Positions 1 to 10,009 of a DNA stretch of 64,000 nt are shown here, one piece after another (position 1 is the first letter of the stretch; the number at the start of each line of letters is the position of its first letter). Source of the stretch: Cupriavidus gilardii (lineage in GTDB: Bacteria; Pseudomonadota; Gammaproteobacteria; Burkholderiales; Burkholderiaceae); contig NZ_JABTYE010000027.1 of NCBI RefSeq assembly GCF_013314895.1, positions 1 through 64,000 of the forward strand. The letters are read 5' to 3'. The position numbers and the translations under genes were made by a program. The notes under the pieces were generated by a model. It did no database searches and was not told the origin of the DNA. It worked only from the letters and a program-made list of their open reading frames with translations.

Positions 1-84
1 GTTCGCTTCCGTTCCCTCTCCACAGCACTCTCCCAATCTCGGCAGGAAAAGTGTCAACCGTATTCAGGACGGGTCACATGCAAC
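1..84. other. left edge, no gene recognised
   Basis: This stretch holds no credible reading frame or RNA. It is probably the end of an intergenic region that continues outside the window. It abuts a bidirectional terminator. Confidence 0.4.
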
Positions 85-118
85 AAAAAGGACTGCCTCG
101 GCAGTCCTTTCTGTTTTT
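85..118. terminator. bidirectional intrinsic terminator after the patatin gene
   Basis: A perfect 7-bp stem GGACTGC/GCAGTCC with a CTCG loop (90-107) has AAAAA on its left and TTTCTGTTTTT on its right. Read on the minus strand it is a hairpin followed by TTTTTG, which suits the patatin-like gene ending at 166. Read on the plus strand it would stop transcription entering from the left. Confidence 0.8.
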
Positions 119-165
119 GCGGACGTCGTTGCCCTCGCTTGTACGTCTGCCATCCGGTCCGCCGT

Positions 166-1104
166 CTACTTCCCTGCGATCGGGACGGCCGGCTGCAGGC
201 GCGCCTGCGCCAGCTTCTCCCGCAGCGCGGGCAGCGCAGCGACGGCGGCCTTCTCGCCGGCCAGGATCGCGCGATTGCGCGCGCCGAAGTCGCTGCCGCT
301 CATGTCGGGCAGGTCAGGGCGGATCACCACGTCGGCGCGGGCCAGCGCCAGCCGGTTGATCGACTGTCCCATGATCGCCGTGGTCTGCAGCAGCACGCCG
401 CTCTGGCCGACGTTGTTCTGGCTGGCCGGATCGGCCGAGATGTTGACCGCGATGACGAAGTCCGCGCCCATGCTGCGCGCCGAGTCGACCGGCACCGGCT
501 CGACCAGGCCGCCGTCGACATAGTCGTGCCCCTGGATCGATACCGGCTGGAACACGCCGGGCACGCTGCTGGACGCGCGTACCGCCTGCCCGGTGTTGCC
601 GCGCCGGAACAGGATGCCGCGCCCCGTCTTCAGGTCGGTGGCGACGATGCCCAGCGGGATCTTCATCGCCTCGATCGGCCGGTTGTCGACCAGCCGGTTG
701 ACGTAGTTCTGCAGCGCCTCGCCCTTGAGCCAGCCGCCGAAGCGCGTGCCGAAGGGCAGGGCCCAATCCGCGATGGTGGCCTCGTCCATCTTCAACGCGT
801 GCTTGTTCAGCTCGAAGCCGTCCATGCCGGACGCGTACAGCGCCGCCACCACCGCGCCCGCGCTGGTGCCGGTGACCAGGTCCGGGCGGATGCCATGCGC
901 CTCCAGCGTCTTGATCACGCCGATATGAGCGAAGCCGCGCGCGGCGCCGCCGCCCAGCGCCAGGCCGATGCGCACCGGACGCGGCGGCGGCGTGACCGCC
1001 GTGGGCTCGGCGGGAGTGTCGCGTTTTGGGCCCAGGCTGCAGGCGGCCAGCAGGGACGCCGCGGTGGCGCCCGCGGCCGCGCTGAGGAAGGTACGTCGTT
1101 GCAT
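166..1104 (-). CDS. patatin-like phospholipase family lipoprotein
   Basis: This 312-residue protein is a predicted serine lipid hydrolase of the patatin/RssA-like family. It has the glycine-rich oxyanion motif GGGAARG (about residues 51-57), the nucleophile elbow GTSAG with Ser81, and the DGG motif carrying the second half of the Ser-Asp dyad. The N-terminus has RRTFL followed by a hydrophobic stretch and the lipobox LAAC (Cys22). It should therefore be an exported lipoprotein, possibly sent out folded by Tat. A proline-rich spacer (about 30-42) precedes the catalytic domain. It is transcribed divergently from gltX and ends at a strong hairpin terminator. The family is clear; the substrate is not. 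Confidence 0.88.
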   Translation of the reverse strand: MQRRTFLSAAAGATAASLLAACSLGPKRDTPAEPTAVTPPPRPVRIGLALGGGAARGFAHIGVIKTLEAHGIRPDLVTGTSAGAVVAALYASGMDGFELNKHALKMDEATIADWALPFGTRFGGWLKGEALQNYVNRLVDNRPIEAMKIPLGIVATDLKTGRGILFRRGNTGQAVRASSSVPGVFQPVSIQGHDYVDGGLVEPVPVDSARSMGADFVIAVNISADPASQNNVGQSGVLLQTTAIMGQSINRLALARADVVIRPDLPDMSGSDFGARNRAILAGEKAAVAALPALREKLAQARLQPAVPIAGK

Positions 1105-1293
1105 GCGGACAATGAAAGGGTCGGGCGGGAGGTCGGGGTGCCCGCCGGTTCGCCGGCGAGTCCAATGCGCTGCCGGGGCAGGCTCCCGCGGGGCAGCGGT
1201 TCAGACCGGGCGATAGCATAAACGATTCCGCCGCGCGGCCTGCGGAGCGGGCAGGGGTGACAGATTTACCCTGCCGGGGGTGACAGGGGCCTT

Positions 1294-1302
1294 TGCTACA
1301 AT
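1294..1302 (+). promoter_or_regulatory. extended -10 promoter for gltX
   Basis: TGC-TACAAT is an extended -10 element about 100 bases before the gltX start. The predicted transcript begins near 1309. No good -35 hexamer is visible. Confidence 0.5.
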
Positions 1303-1320
1303 AACCCGCTCCGAATCGTC

Positions 1321-1353
1321 GGCCCCGCCCCTTGTTGCGCGGGCCTTTTTGTT
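1321..1353 (+). terminator. hairpin plus T-run in the gltX leader (possible attenuator)
   Basis: GGCCC pairs with GGGCC, and CGC (1326-1328) pairs with GCG (1337-1339), with one bulged C. TTTTTGTTT follows. The upstream neighbour is transcribed away, so no other gene is available for this hairpin to terminate. It lies between the predicted promoter and gltX, as an attenuator would. It has not been tested. Confidence 0.45.
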
Positions 1354-1399
1354 TGCCGAGTTTCCGCTGTATTCCGCGGTATCCCCTGTCTTCCCGTCT

Positions 1400-2806
1400 A
1401 TGACCACACGCGTCCGCACCCGCTTCGCCCCAAGCCCGACCGGCTTCATCCACCTGGGCAATATCCGTTCCGCGCTGTATCCGTGGGCCTTCGCCCGCCG
1501 CATGAAGGGCGACTTCATCCTGCGCATCGAGGACACCGACGTCGAGCGCTCCTCGCAGGAAGCGGTCGACGTGATCCTCGAAAGCATGGAATGGCTGGGC
1601 CTGGACATCGACGAGGGGCCGTTCTACCAGATGCAGCGGATGGACCGCTATCGCGAGGTGGTCAAGCAGATGCTGGACGCGGGCCTGGCGTACCGCTGCT
1701 ATATGAGCACCGAGGAACTTGACGCGCTGCGCGAAGAGCAGCGCGCGCGCGGCGAGAAGCCGCGCTACAACGGCTTCTGGCGTCCCGAGCCGGGCAAGGA
1801 CCTGCCGACGCCGCCGGCCGGCGTCGATCCGGTGATCCGCTTCAAGAATCCGATCGGCGGCAGCGTGGTGTGGGACGACGCGGTCAAGGGCCGCATCGAG
1901 ATCTCGAACGACGAGCTCGACGACCTGGTGATCGCGCGGCCGGACGGCACGCCGACCTACAACTTCTGCGTGGTGATCGACGACCTCGACATGAAGATCA
2001 CGCATGTGATCCGCGGCGATGACCACGTCAACAACACGCCCCGCCAGATCAACATCATCCGCGCGCTGGGCGGCACGCCGCCGGTCTACGCGCACCTGCC
2101 GACCGTGCTGAACGAGCACGGCGAGAAGATGAGCAAGCGCCATGGCGCGATGGCGGTGACGGCCTACCGCGACGAAGGGTATTTGCCGGAGGCGGTGCTC
2201 AACTATCTGGCGCGGCTGGGCTGGGCGCACGGCGACGCCGAGATTTTCTCGCGCGATCAGTTCGTCGAATGGTTCGATCTGGAGCATCTGGGCAAGTCGC
2301 CGGCGCAGTACAACCCCGAGAAGCTGGCCTGGCTGAACAACCACTACATCAAGGTCGGCGACAACGCACGCCTGGCCGAGCTGACCCGCCCCTTCATCGA
2401 GCAGCTGGGCGGCAAGGTCGAGGGCGCCGATCTGGTCGGCGTGGTGGCGCTGGTCAAGGACCGCGCCAATACGCTGAAGGAAGTCGCGCAGACCGCGCTG
2501 CTGTTCTATCGCGGCGAGCCGCAGCCCGATCCGGCGCTGAAGGTCGAACATCTGACCGACGAAATCGTGCCCGCCGTGCGGGCGCTGTCGCAGCGCCTGG
2601 CCGCGCTGACCGAATGGCGCCGCGAGGCGATCTCGGCCGAGTTCAAGGCGGTGCTGGCCGAATTCGGTCTGAAGATGCCGAAGCTCGCCATGCCGGTGCG
2701 CCTGCTGGTGGTCGGCCAGCTGCAGACGCCCAGCATCGATGCGGTGCTGGAGTTGATTGGCCGCGATGCGGTGCTGCGCCGTCTGCAGGCGGGTGTGGGC
2801 GGCTGA
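1400..2806 (+). CDS. gltX: glutamate--tRNA ligase
   Basis: Class I aminoacyl-tRNA synthetase that charges tRNA-Glu with glutamate in the cytoplasm. The N-terminal catalytic core starts FAPSPTG with the HIGH-type signature HLGN (His18-Asn21), and the KMSKR loop is at about 243-247. An all-helical anticodon-binding domain forms the C-terminal third. I chose the ATG at 1400, giving 468 residues, the normal family length. An ATG-less extension back to 1280 would run through the leader hairpin and add non-conserved sequence. The gene is followed by a tRNA operon containing tRNA-Glu(TTC), its own substrate. Confidence 0.96.
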   Translation: MTTRVRTRFAPSPTGFIHLGNIRSALYPWAFARRMKGDFILRIEDTDVERSSQEAVDVILESMEWLGLDIDEGPFYQMQRMDRYREVVKQMLDAGLAYRCYMSTEELDALREEQRARGEKPRYNGFWRPEPGKDLPTPPAGVDPVIRFKNPIGGSVVWDDAVKGRIEISNDELDDLVIARPDGTPTYNFCVVIDDLDMKITHVIRGDDHVNNTPRQINIIRALGGTPPVYAHLPTVLNEHGEKMSKRHGAMAVTAYRDEGYLPEAVLNYLARLGWAHGDAEIFSRDQFVEWFDLEHLGKSPAQYNPEKLAWLNNHYIKVGDNARLAELTRPFIEQLGGKVEGADLVGVVALVKDRANTLKEVAQTALLFYRGEPQPDPALKVEHLTDEIVPAVRALSQRLAALTEWRREAISAEFKAVLAEFGLKMPKLAMPVRLLVVGQLQTPSIDAVLELIGRDAVLRRLQAGVGG

Positions 2807-2984
2807 GGCCGCAAAAAAGTTGCGGCGGGGGCTTGCGCTTTTGCCGCGACTTGCGCATAATCTCTTTCTCCCTGCAGCGCGGTTCAACACCAAGCGGGCA
2901 TCACGGCAGTACCGCAGCGGTTATCAGCGAATATCACAAGCGATATCGACGACAGCCGAAGCAGTAAAAAAGTGAAATAGGGGC

Positions 2985-3012
2985 TTGCAAAAAAGCAAGG
3001 CTGTTATATAAT
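2985..3012 (+). promoter_or_regulatory. strong sigma70 promoter of the tRNA operon
   Basis: TTGCAA (2985-2990) and a perfect TATAAT (3007-3012) are separated by 16 bases, about 110 bases before tRNA-Ala. The rest of the gap between gltX and the first tRNA (2807-3119) is AT-richer leader with no reading frame. Confidence 0.85.
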
Positions 3013-3119
3013 CTTGGCTTCGCTGGAAACGACAAGATAATCGCTTCGGTAAAACGAATCGATAATCAGGAAACGAAAGGCGAAACGCCGGTGGCAATAA
3101 CGGCGACAGCAGTAATCAT

Positions 3120-3195
<76 letters not shown>

Positions 3196-3297
3196 AAATT
3201 CCAGCGATAACATCAGCAGTACGGTGTTGTCCGTTTCGGCAAGGCGGTTCGCCGCGGTGCTCGAAACAAGACGGAACGTGTTGAAAAACAAGTTTCT

Positions 3298-3373
3298 GTC
3301 CCCTTCGTCTAGAGGCCTAGGACATCACCCTTTCACGGTGAGTACAGGGGTTCGAATCCCCTAGGGGACGCCA
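3298..3373 (+). tRNA. tRNA-Glu (TTC)
   Basis: Acceptor stem GTCCCCT/AGGGGAC, anticodon loop CTTTCAC with anticodon TTC between CACC/GGTG, T-arm GGTTCGAATCC and encoded CCA. It is the middle gene of the operon and the substrate of the adjacent gltX product. Confidence 0.96.
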
Positions 3374-3450
3374 GATAATGGGCGTAATCAAACGTCCAGA
3401 TTATCGGTAAAGCCCGCACCTCGGTGCAGCAATATCGATAAGCCGACTAA

Positions 3451-3527
3451 GGAGTGGTAGTTCAGTCGGTTAGAATACCGGCCTGTCACGCCGGGGGTCG
3501 CGGGTTCGAGTCCCGTCCACTCCGCCA
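3451..3527 (+). tRNA. tRNA-Asp (GTC)
   Basis: Acceptor GGAGTGG/CCACTCC, anticodon stem CCGGC/GCCGG around loop CTGTCAC with anticodon GTC, T-arm GGTTCGAGTCC and encoded CCA. It is the last tRNA before the terminator. Confidence 0.96.
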
Positions 3528-3534
3528 AAACTGA

Positions 3535-3571
3535 ACCCGCATGGTTAGCGCCATGCGGGTTTTTCTTTTTG
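3535..3571 (+). terminator. intrinsic terminator of the tRNA operon
   Basis: A 9-bp stem CCCGCATGG/CCATGCGGG (3537-3559) with a 5-base loop is followed by TTTTTCTTTTT. It sits 10 bases after tRNA-Asp. In the other direction it may also stop transcripts of the MATE gene. Confidence 0.88.
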
Positions 3572-3646
3572 CTGCGCGCGGTTTTGTTCTGCGCCCGCCG
3601 CGGACACCAGCAGGCGCAGGCCAGGGCGCGCCAGGAATGCGATCCC

Positions 3647-4996
3647 TCAGCCGCGCTCCTCGCTGATTCGAATGAAATAGAACACCAGCAGCGCCCCGGC
3701 GATGGCCAGGCTCAAGCTGTTGGCCAGCCAGAAACCGGCCGCGCCCCGCGTGAACGCCGGCATCCCGTCGATCAGACCGAATCCCAGCAGATAGCCGCCG
3801 CCCAGGCCGATTCCCCACAGCGACAGCGCATAGATGATGGTCGGCACCAGCGCGATCTTGTAGGCGCGCAGCACGAAGGCCGTGGTCACCTGCACGGCAT
3901 CGAAGGCCTGGTAGAGCGCGACAAACGTCACGAGCGGCAGCGCCGCCTGCACCACCGCGGCGTCGCTGGCATAGGCATGCAGCACCGGCGCGCGCAGCAG
4001 CCACAGCGTCGCCCCGACCGCCAGCGCCAGCGCGGCGGCCAGCCGGATCCCGCGCCAGCCGACACGACGCGCGCCGGCCCGGTCGCGGGCGCCGACCGCC
4101 TGCGCGACCAGCGTCGAGGTGGCGATGCCCAGCGACAGCGGCAGCATATAGGCGACCGCACCGAGGTTGGCGATGATCTGGTGCCCCGCCAGCGTGACCG
4201 TGCCCAACCGCGTGATGAAGACCGACATCAGCGTGAACGAGGTGATTTCGATCAGATAGGTCAGCCCCATCGGCACGCCAAGCCGCAGCAGCGCCCACAG
4301 ATGCGAACGCATCGGCCAGCTCCACGCCGCGAAGATGGCCAGCGGCCGGTAGGCGCTGCCCTGGCGCAGGATCAGCACGCCGGACACACACCACATCCAG
4401 CTGATCAGCGTCGACGCCAGCGCGCAGCCCGGGCCGCCCATCGGCGCCAGGCCCAGTCCGCCATGGATGAACCACGCGTTGAGCGGCACCTTGACCGCGA
4501 GCCCCAGCAACTGCAGCAGCGTCACCATGATCGGACGCGACAGCGCATTGTTCAGCGCCGAATAGATCCGGAAGCCCAGCGCCGCCGGCAGGCCGAACGC
4601 CTGCAGATGCAGATAGGCGGTGGCCTTGTCGACCAGCTCGGGCGGCGCCTTGGCGAAAGCCAGCAGCGGGCCGGGGAAACTGAGCAGCAGCATGCCCGGC
4701 ACCGCCAGCGCCAGGCCCAGCCATGCGGCCTGCCGCACCTCGACGCCGATCTCCGCATGGCGGCCGGCGCCATAGAGCTGCCCGGCGATCGGCGCCAGCG
4801 CCTGCAGCACGCCCATCAGGCTGATATAGACGGTCACATAGATCGACCCGCCCAGCCCCACGGCGGCCAGATCGGTGGCCGAGGCGCGGCCGGCCATGAT
4901 CGTGTCGATCACGCTGAAGGCGATCACGGCCAGCTGGCCGATCAGCACGGGGCCGGCCAGCGCGGCGATGCGGCGAAGGTCCTGGGTCAGGGTCAT
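3647..4996 (-). CDS. MATE family efflux transporter
   Basis: A 449-residue polytopic inner-membrane protein with about 12 hydrophobic segments in two homologous halves, as in NorM-type multidrug and toxin extruders. The first half opens with the family pattern of a membrane helix bearing GPVLIGQLA followed by an SVIDTIMAGR segment. The second half repeats this layout from about residue 240 (GVPMGLTYLIE). It should export cationic drugs or metabolites in exchange for sodium or protons. The substrate cannot be read from the sequence. It lies 91 bases downstream of the ArnT-like gene on the same strand. Confidence 0.9.
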   Translation of the reverse strand: MTLTQDLRRIAALAGPVLIGQLAVIAFSVIDTIMAGRASATDLAAVGLGGSIYVTVYISLMGVLQALAPIAGQLYGAGRHAEIGVEVRQAAWLGLALAVPGMLLLSFPGPLLAFAKAPPELVDKATAYLHLQAFGLPAALGFRIYSALNNALSRPIMVTLLQLLGLAVKVPLNAWFIHGGLGLAPMGGPGCALASTLISWMWCVSGVLILRQGSAYRPLAIFAAWSWPMRSHLWALLRLGVPMGLTYLIEITSFTLMSVFITRLGTVTLAGHQIIANLGAVAYMLPLSLGIATSTLVAQAVGARDRAGARRVGWRGIRLAAALALAVGATLWLLRAPVLHAYASDAAVVQAALPLVTFVALYQAFDAVQVTTAFVLRAYKIALVPTIIYALSLWGIGLGGGYLLGFGLIDGMPAFTRGAAGFWLANSLSLAIAGALLVFYFIRISEERG

Positions 4997-5087
4997 GGTC
5001 GTTCGGAGGCGCGGCGCGGGCCCCGGCCGGGCGGCCGTGCGATGGTGCCGCGCGAAGGGTTGAGGCCCCGGCCGCGGGGCCCGGCGA

Positions 5088-6866
5088 TCAAGGCTGGCGC
5101 GGCAGCCGGCGCGTGCTCTTGCGCGGCGGGGCCGCGGGCTTTTCGATCAGCTGGTACATGCGGAAGCGTTCGTCGCGGTCCGACGGGCGGCGGCCTTCCC
5201 AGATCAGCCGCCATTCGAAGCGCGAGATGCTCGACGGCGCACCGTAATCGACCGGATCGTGCCGCAGCAGCACGTCGCAGCCATCCTCGGGGCCGCCGAA
5301 GCGGAAATGCCCGAAGAAGGCGAACGAAGCCAGCTGCGCATCGCCCATGCGGATCGGCTGCACACATTCGTAGGTGGAAGGCAGCGCCATGGAGGCGGCC
5401 TCGGCGACGTCGCGGTAGGTCTTGCCGTAGTTGATCGACGGCAGCCACAGCGTCATCGCCATCACCCACATCAGCGTCGTGCCGGCGGCCGAGATCACCA
5501 CCGGGCGCCAGATCTGCTTGGGCGCCCGCGACAGCCGCCAGCGCACTACCAGCACCCAGGCCGCGGTCGCGGCGATCGCGAACAGCACCGCGCTGACCGA
5601 GAACACATGCTGATAGCCGGGCAGCTGCTTGAAGATGTTGTTGGCGATCCGCGGCGGCCAGCCGGTGGTCTTGGCCAGCCACATGAACCAGACGAAGCCG
5701 CCGAAGATCGTGAAGAACAGCAGCGCGAACCAGTCGATCGCGTTGATGGTGGCCCGCGTCAGCGTCGGCAGGCCGAACGCCGCCAGCACCGCCATCGGCG
5801 GCAGCAGCAGGATGAACTGCACGTCGCCGGGCTGGCGCAGCATCAGCAGCAGCACGAACAGCGGCAGCAGCAGCGCCAGCGGCAGCGCAACATGGGGCCC
5901 GCGCCGCATGCCGGCCCAGCTGAGCCAGGACCAGATCGCGATCGGCCACACCGGCCACGAGAACAGGAAGAAATTGCGCGCGACGAAGCCGATCGCAAAC
6001 CCGTTCGGCCAGCTGTAGGTGCGGCGGTCGTAGCGCGACCATTCGCGGATGAAGGCGACCGCCTCATCGCGATGCGCGGCGCCGAAGTAGGTCGCCGCCA
6101 TCCATGCCGCGACCATCGCCAGCGCGATCGGCAACGCGATCGTCAGCACGCGCCGCAACGGCAGCGGCTTGCAGACCAGCGCGCCGATCAGGATTGCGGC
6201 AAACAGCACCAGCGGCAGGATCGGGCCGCTGGCCAGCGTCAGCGCGCCCAGCCCGGCGCCCAGCCACAGCGCGCCCTGCGTCGGCATGTCGAGGCTGCGC
6301 ACCAGGCCATAGAGGCTCATCGCGACGAAACAGACCTGGCCGACCTGCGGCGTGGTCTCGTGGCCGCGCATCGCCAGGCCGACGCAGGCCAGGAAGATCA
6401 GCAGCGCGCCATCGGCCAGCGTGCGCCCGTAGTCCCGCGCATTGGGCTGGCCGCCGAAGGCGAAGGCGAAGGGCTGCACCTCGGCGCGGCGTCCCAGCAG
6501 ATAGGTCGCGTACCAGATGAAGGCGCAGGTCGCGAAATAGAACAGCGCGGTGGCCAGCCGCGCGGCATCGGGCGCGCCCAGCCAGCCGCTGGCCAGCCGG
6601 ATCATCGTGGCGCCGACCCAGAACACCAGCGGGCCATCCTGCCCGTATGGCCGGCCGGCGATGTTCGGCATCAGCCAGTCGTGCAGGCCGCCGATGGCCA
6701 GCTGCCACATCACGCCGAAGCCGGCGGCGTCCTCGTTCTTCCACGGGTCGCGGCCGAACAGGCCGACGGCGCCGTAGATGATGCAGATCGCCAGCAGCAG
6801 GGCGCGGGGCAGGGCCCCGGTGGCGGCGGCGGTCAGGTGGACGCGGGAGGCTTTGACGGGGCTCAT
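5088..6866 (-). CDS. ArnT-like GT-C glycosyltransferase, membrane protein
   Basis: A 592-residue integral membrane protein with a conserved acidic N-terminal loop (FGRDPWKNEDAAG, about 36-48) after the first helix, and then about ten to twelve further helices. This is the arrangement of GT-C enzymes such as ArnT/PMT, which take a sugar from a polyprenyl-phosphate donor at the periplasmic face. The C-terminal part (about 440-590) is a soluble-looking periplasmic domain. No arn or undecaprenyl-sugar synthesis genes lie nearby, so donor and acceptor are unknown. A general membrane glycosyltransferase is safer than naming lipid A as the acceptor. Confidence 0.75.
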   Translation of the reverse strand: MSPVKASRVHLTAAATGALPRALLLAICIIYGAVGLFGRDPWKNEDAAGFGVMWQLAIGGLHDWLMPNIAGRPYGQDGPLVFWVGATMIRLASGWLGAPDAARLATALFYFATCAFIWYATYLLGRRAEVQPFAFAFGGQPNARDYGRTLADGALLIFLACVGLAMRGHETTPQVGQVCFVAMSLYGLVRSLDMPTQGALWLGAGLGALTLASGPILPLVLFAAILIGALVCKPLPLRRVLTIALPIALAMVAAWMAATYFGAAHRDEAVAFIREWSRYDRRTYSWPNGFAIGFVARNFFLFSWPVWPIAIWSWLSWAGMRRGPHVALPLALLLPLFVLLLMLRQPGDVQFILLLPPMAVLAAFGLPTLTRATINAIDWFALLFFTIFGGFVWFMWLAKTTGWPPRIANNIFKQLPGYQHVFSVSAVLFAIAATAAWVLVVRWRLSRAPKQIWRPVVISAAGTTLMWVMAMTLWLPSINYGKTYRDVAEAASMALPSTYECVQPIRMGDAQLASFAFFGHFRFGGPEDGCDVLLRHDPVDYGAPSSISRFEWRLIWEGRRPSDRDERFRMYQLIEKPAAPPRKSTRRLPRQP

Positions 6867-6980
6867 CGATCGGTCAGCGGGCTGGGCGGCGGATTTGGCG
6901 CAGGGCTTGGCACCGGACTTGGCGGGCGCGGTGGATTGTTTGCAACAGAAAGAAGACCGCGCTGCGCCAGACGCGTTGCA

Positions 6981-7012
6981 AAAGCAAAGAGGCAGCCTGG
7001 GCTGCCTCTTTT
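6981..7012 (-). terminator. bidirectional terminator after rpmE2
   Basis: A perfect 9-bp stem GAGGCAGCC/GGCTGCCTC with a two-base loop (6989-7008) carries TTTT on the plus side and TTTGCTTT on the minus side. It serves rpmE2, which reads leftward and stops at 7113. Nothing else was found in 6867-7112. Confidence 0.8.
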
Positions 7013-7112
7013 AACACAATGTGCACCGGTTCCTGCAGGAAGGCGCGCATCGGACGGCGGCAGAAGGCATGCGGGATGCGCTGCCGGCGCCGTCTCTGGG
7101 TCCAGCGCCGGA

Positions 7113-7379
7113 TTACTTCGCGGCGGACTTGCCCAGCTTGCTGCCGAACTTCTGGCGGAACTTCTCGACGCGGCCGGCGGTGTCCATGATCTTCTGGGTG
7201 CCGGTGTAGAACGGGTGCGATTCCGACGACACTTCGATCTTGGCCAGCGGATATTCCTTGCCATCCTTCCAGGTAATCGTTTCCTTGGTCTGGATGGTCG
7301 AGCGGGTCACGAAGCTGAAGTCGCACGACACGTCGACGAACACGACTTCGCGGTAATTCGGGTGAATGCCTTCTTTCAT
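7113..7379 (-). CDS. rpmE2: type B 50S ribosomal protein L31
   Basis: An 88-residue L31 that begins MKEGIHPNYREVVF and carries the family segment SSESHPFYTGTQK. It lacks the CxxC zinc motifs of type A L31, so it is the zinc-independent type B form. I took the ATG at 7379. A longer frame back to 7547 adds non-conserved sequence and would overlap the predicted promoter. It forms the conserved neighbourhood with rho and trxA. Where L31 is duplicated in other bacteria, the type B copy is often Zur-repressed; no Zur box is evident here. Confidence 0.95.
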   Translation of the reverse strand: MKEGIHPNYREVVFVDVSCDFSFVTRSTIQTKETITWKDGKEYPLAKIEVSSESHPFYTGTQKIMDTAGRVEKFRQKFGSKLGKSAAK

Positions 7380-7503
7380 GGTGTTTCCTTGCAGGTTGGG
7401 TAGCCAGTCCGCGGCCGCCAGTGCCTGGCCATAGTTATCTGGCCATTCGTTGTTGCGCTGGCTGGCGGCGAGCGAACCACTTGCCGGTGACGGACAAACG
7501 CGG

Positions 7504-7533
7504 ATTATGGCAGAGAAACAAGGACTTGGGCAA
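7504..7533 (-). promoter_or_regulatory. probable rpmE2 promoter
   Basis: On the minus strand TTGCCC (7533-7528) and CATAAT (7509-7504) are separated by 18 bases, giving a leader of about 120 bases before the L31 start. Confidence 0.5.
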
Positions 7534-7586
7534 GGTGCAACACGCATCGCGTCGTGACGATGCAGTGCGGCATTGCGCCTCTCGAG

Positions 7587-8438
7587 TCACATAGATGCGG
7601 GATCCTGCCGGTAGAAGGCCTTCAGCAAGCCGTAGAGCGCCGGCCAATGCCGCGACAGTCCGGCCGGTTCGACGAAGAACGCCTCCGAGGCGACCGCGAA
7701 AAATTCGCCGGGCGCTTCCGCGCCATAGGGATCGATCACGCGCATCGGCGCTGGCAGGCGGTCAGGGTCGTCCCAGGCGGCGTCGGGCACTGCGTCGCAG
7801 GCGTCGGCAAAGCGCTGGTATTCGGCATCGAACGTCTGCGCCCACTGGCTGCGCTGCACGCCGGCATGCAGCGTGCGCGAGAAGGGCGGCACGCCGTCGG
7901 CCTCGCCGTCCAGCATGTCCAGCTTGTGGGCGAACTCGTGGATCACCACGTTGTAGGTGTCGTCCGGTTGATCCGCGGCGGCGTCCAGGCCCGCGCCCGG
8001 CAGACTGGCGTCCGGCCAGGACAGAATCACCGGCCCGCGTTCCCAGGCCTCGCCGCTGGCCTCCTCGACCACGCCATGCACCAGACCGATCTCGTCCTCG
8101 ACGGTTCGCCGGATGATGAATTCGCCGGGGTACAGCACGATGCCATGCCAGCCGCGATACCACTCCAGTCCGAGCCGCAGGATCGGCACGCAGGCCTGAA
8201 CGGCGACGCTGACCACCATCTCGTCGGTCAGCGCGAGTTCGTGCGCCGTCGAATATTCCTTGTCGGCGATGAACAGCGTGGCCAGCTCGCGCAGCGTCGC
8301 GAGATCCTCGGCGCCATAGCGCTGCAGGAAGGGCAGCGAGGCGACGGTCTGCTGCCACAGCGCGTCGTCGATCGCGTAGCGGCGCAGCTTGCGCTGGCGC
8401 GAGCGGGCATGCAGCAGTCGGGCGAGGCGGGCGAGCAT
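7587..8438 (-). CDS. mtfA: M90 family zinc metallopeptidase (MtfA-like)
   Basis: A 283-residue protein of the MtfA/YeeI family. The gluzincin motif HEFAH is at 176-180, with KLDMLDGEADG following, as expected in the family. In enterobacteria MtfA binds the glucose repressor Mlc and has aminopeptidase activity. No Mlc or phosphotransferase gene is nearby, so that regulatory role should not be assumed. It is probably cytoplasmic, because no signal peptide is seen. It lies between rpmE2 and rho on the same strand, with a strong rho terminator upstream, so it is probably transcribed from its own promoter. Confidence 0.85.
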   Translation of the reverse strand: MLARLARLLHARSRQRKLRRYAIDDALWQQTVASLPFLQRYGAEDLATLRELATLFIADKEYSTAHELALTDEMVVSVAVQACVPILRLGLEWYRGWHGIVLYPGEFIIRRTVEDEIGLVHGVVEEASGEAWERGPVILSWPDASLPGAGLDAAADQPDDTYNVVIHEFAHKLDMLDGEADGVPPFSRTLHAGVQRSQWAQTFDAEYQRFADACDAVPDAAWDDPDRLPAPMRVIDPYGAEAPGEFFAVASEAFFVEPAGLSRHWPALYGLLKAFYRQDPASM

Positions 8439-8486
8439 GGCGGCAGTCGGCTCAGTCGGTGAATTCGGGCAGCGTGGCGCGGACGG

Positions 8487-8513
8487 AAAAAAGGCGCGCC
8501 GTGGCGCGCCTTG
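8487..8513 (-). terminator. intrinsic terminator of rho
   Basis: A perfect 10-bp stem AAGGCGCGCC/GGCGCGCCTT (8491-8512) with a two-base loop is followed on the minus strand by a T-run (AAAAAA on the plus strand). It sits 33 bases after the rho stop. Confidence 0.85.
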
Positions 8514-8545
8514 ACTCCAGGCAATCGGAGCGATGGCGGGCGGCT

Positions 8546-9808
<1,263 letters not shown>

Positions 9809-9895
9809 AGACGAGGGGTACAGATGGGGCCCGGACGGGCGGAAGCAAAGGAAGGGGAAAGAAATGAGCGAACGCTCGGGGAAGTTGTAGGGGGC

Positions 9896-9904
9896 ATCTT
9901 AGCA
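9896..9904 (-). promoter_or_regulatory. possible extended -10 promoter of rho
   Basis: On the minus strand TGC-TAAGAT lies about 90 bases before the rho start. There is no clear -35. Confidence 0.4.
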
Positions 9905-10009
9905 CAATCCGACTGGCGCACCAGAGCCCGGGGCGCCAGCCGGATCGTGGCCGCCCGGGAGGGCGGCGATGCCTGTCGCGGCGCGCGTTGCGCGCCCCGC
10001 GCGGGGCAA

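Noticed and set aside
314..2893. 859-codon minus-strand frame across gltX
   Set aside because: It is the shadow of gltX and the patatin gene in GC-rich DNA. The protein is Arg/His/Gln-rich without domains, while gltX has all its catalytic motifs.
5259..7403. 714-codon plus-strand frame
   Set aside because: It is the shadow of the ArnT-like glycosyltransferase and rpmE2, with His/Arg/Gln-rich composition.
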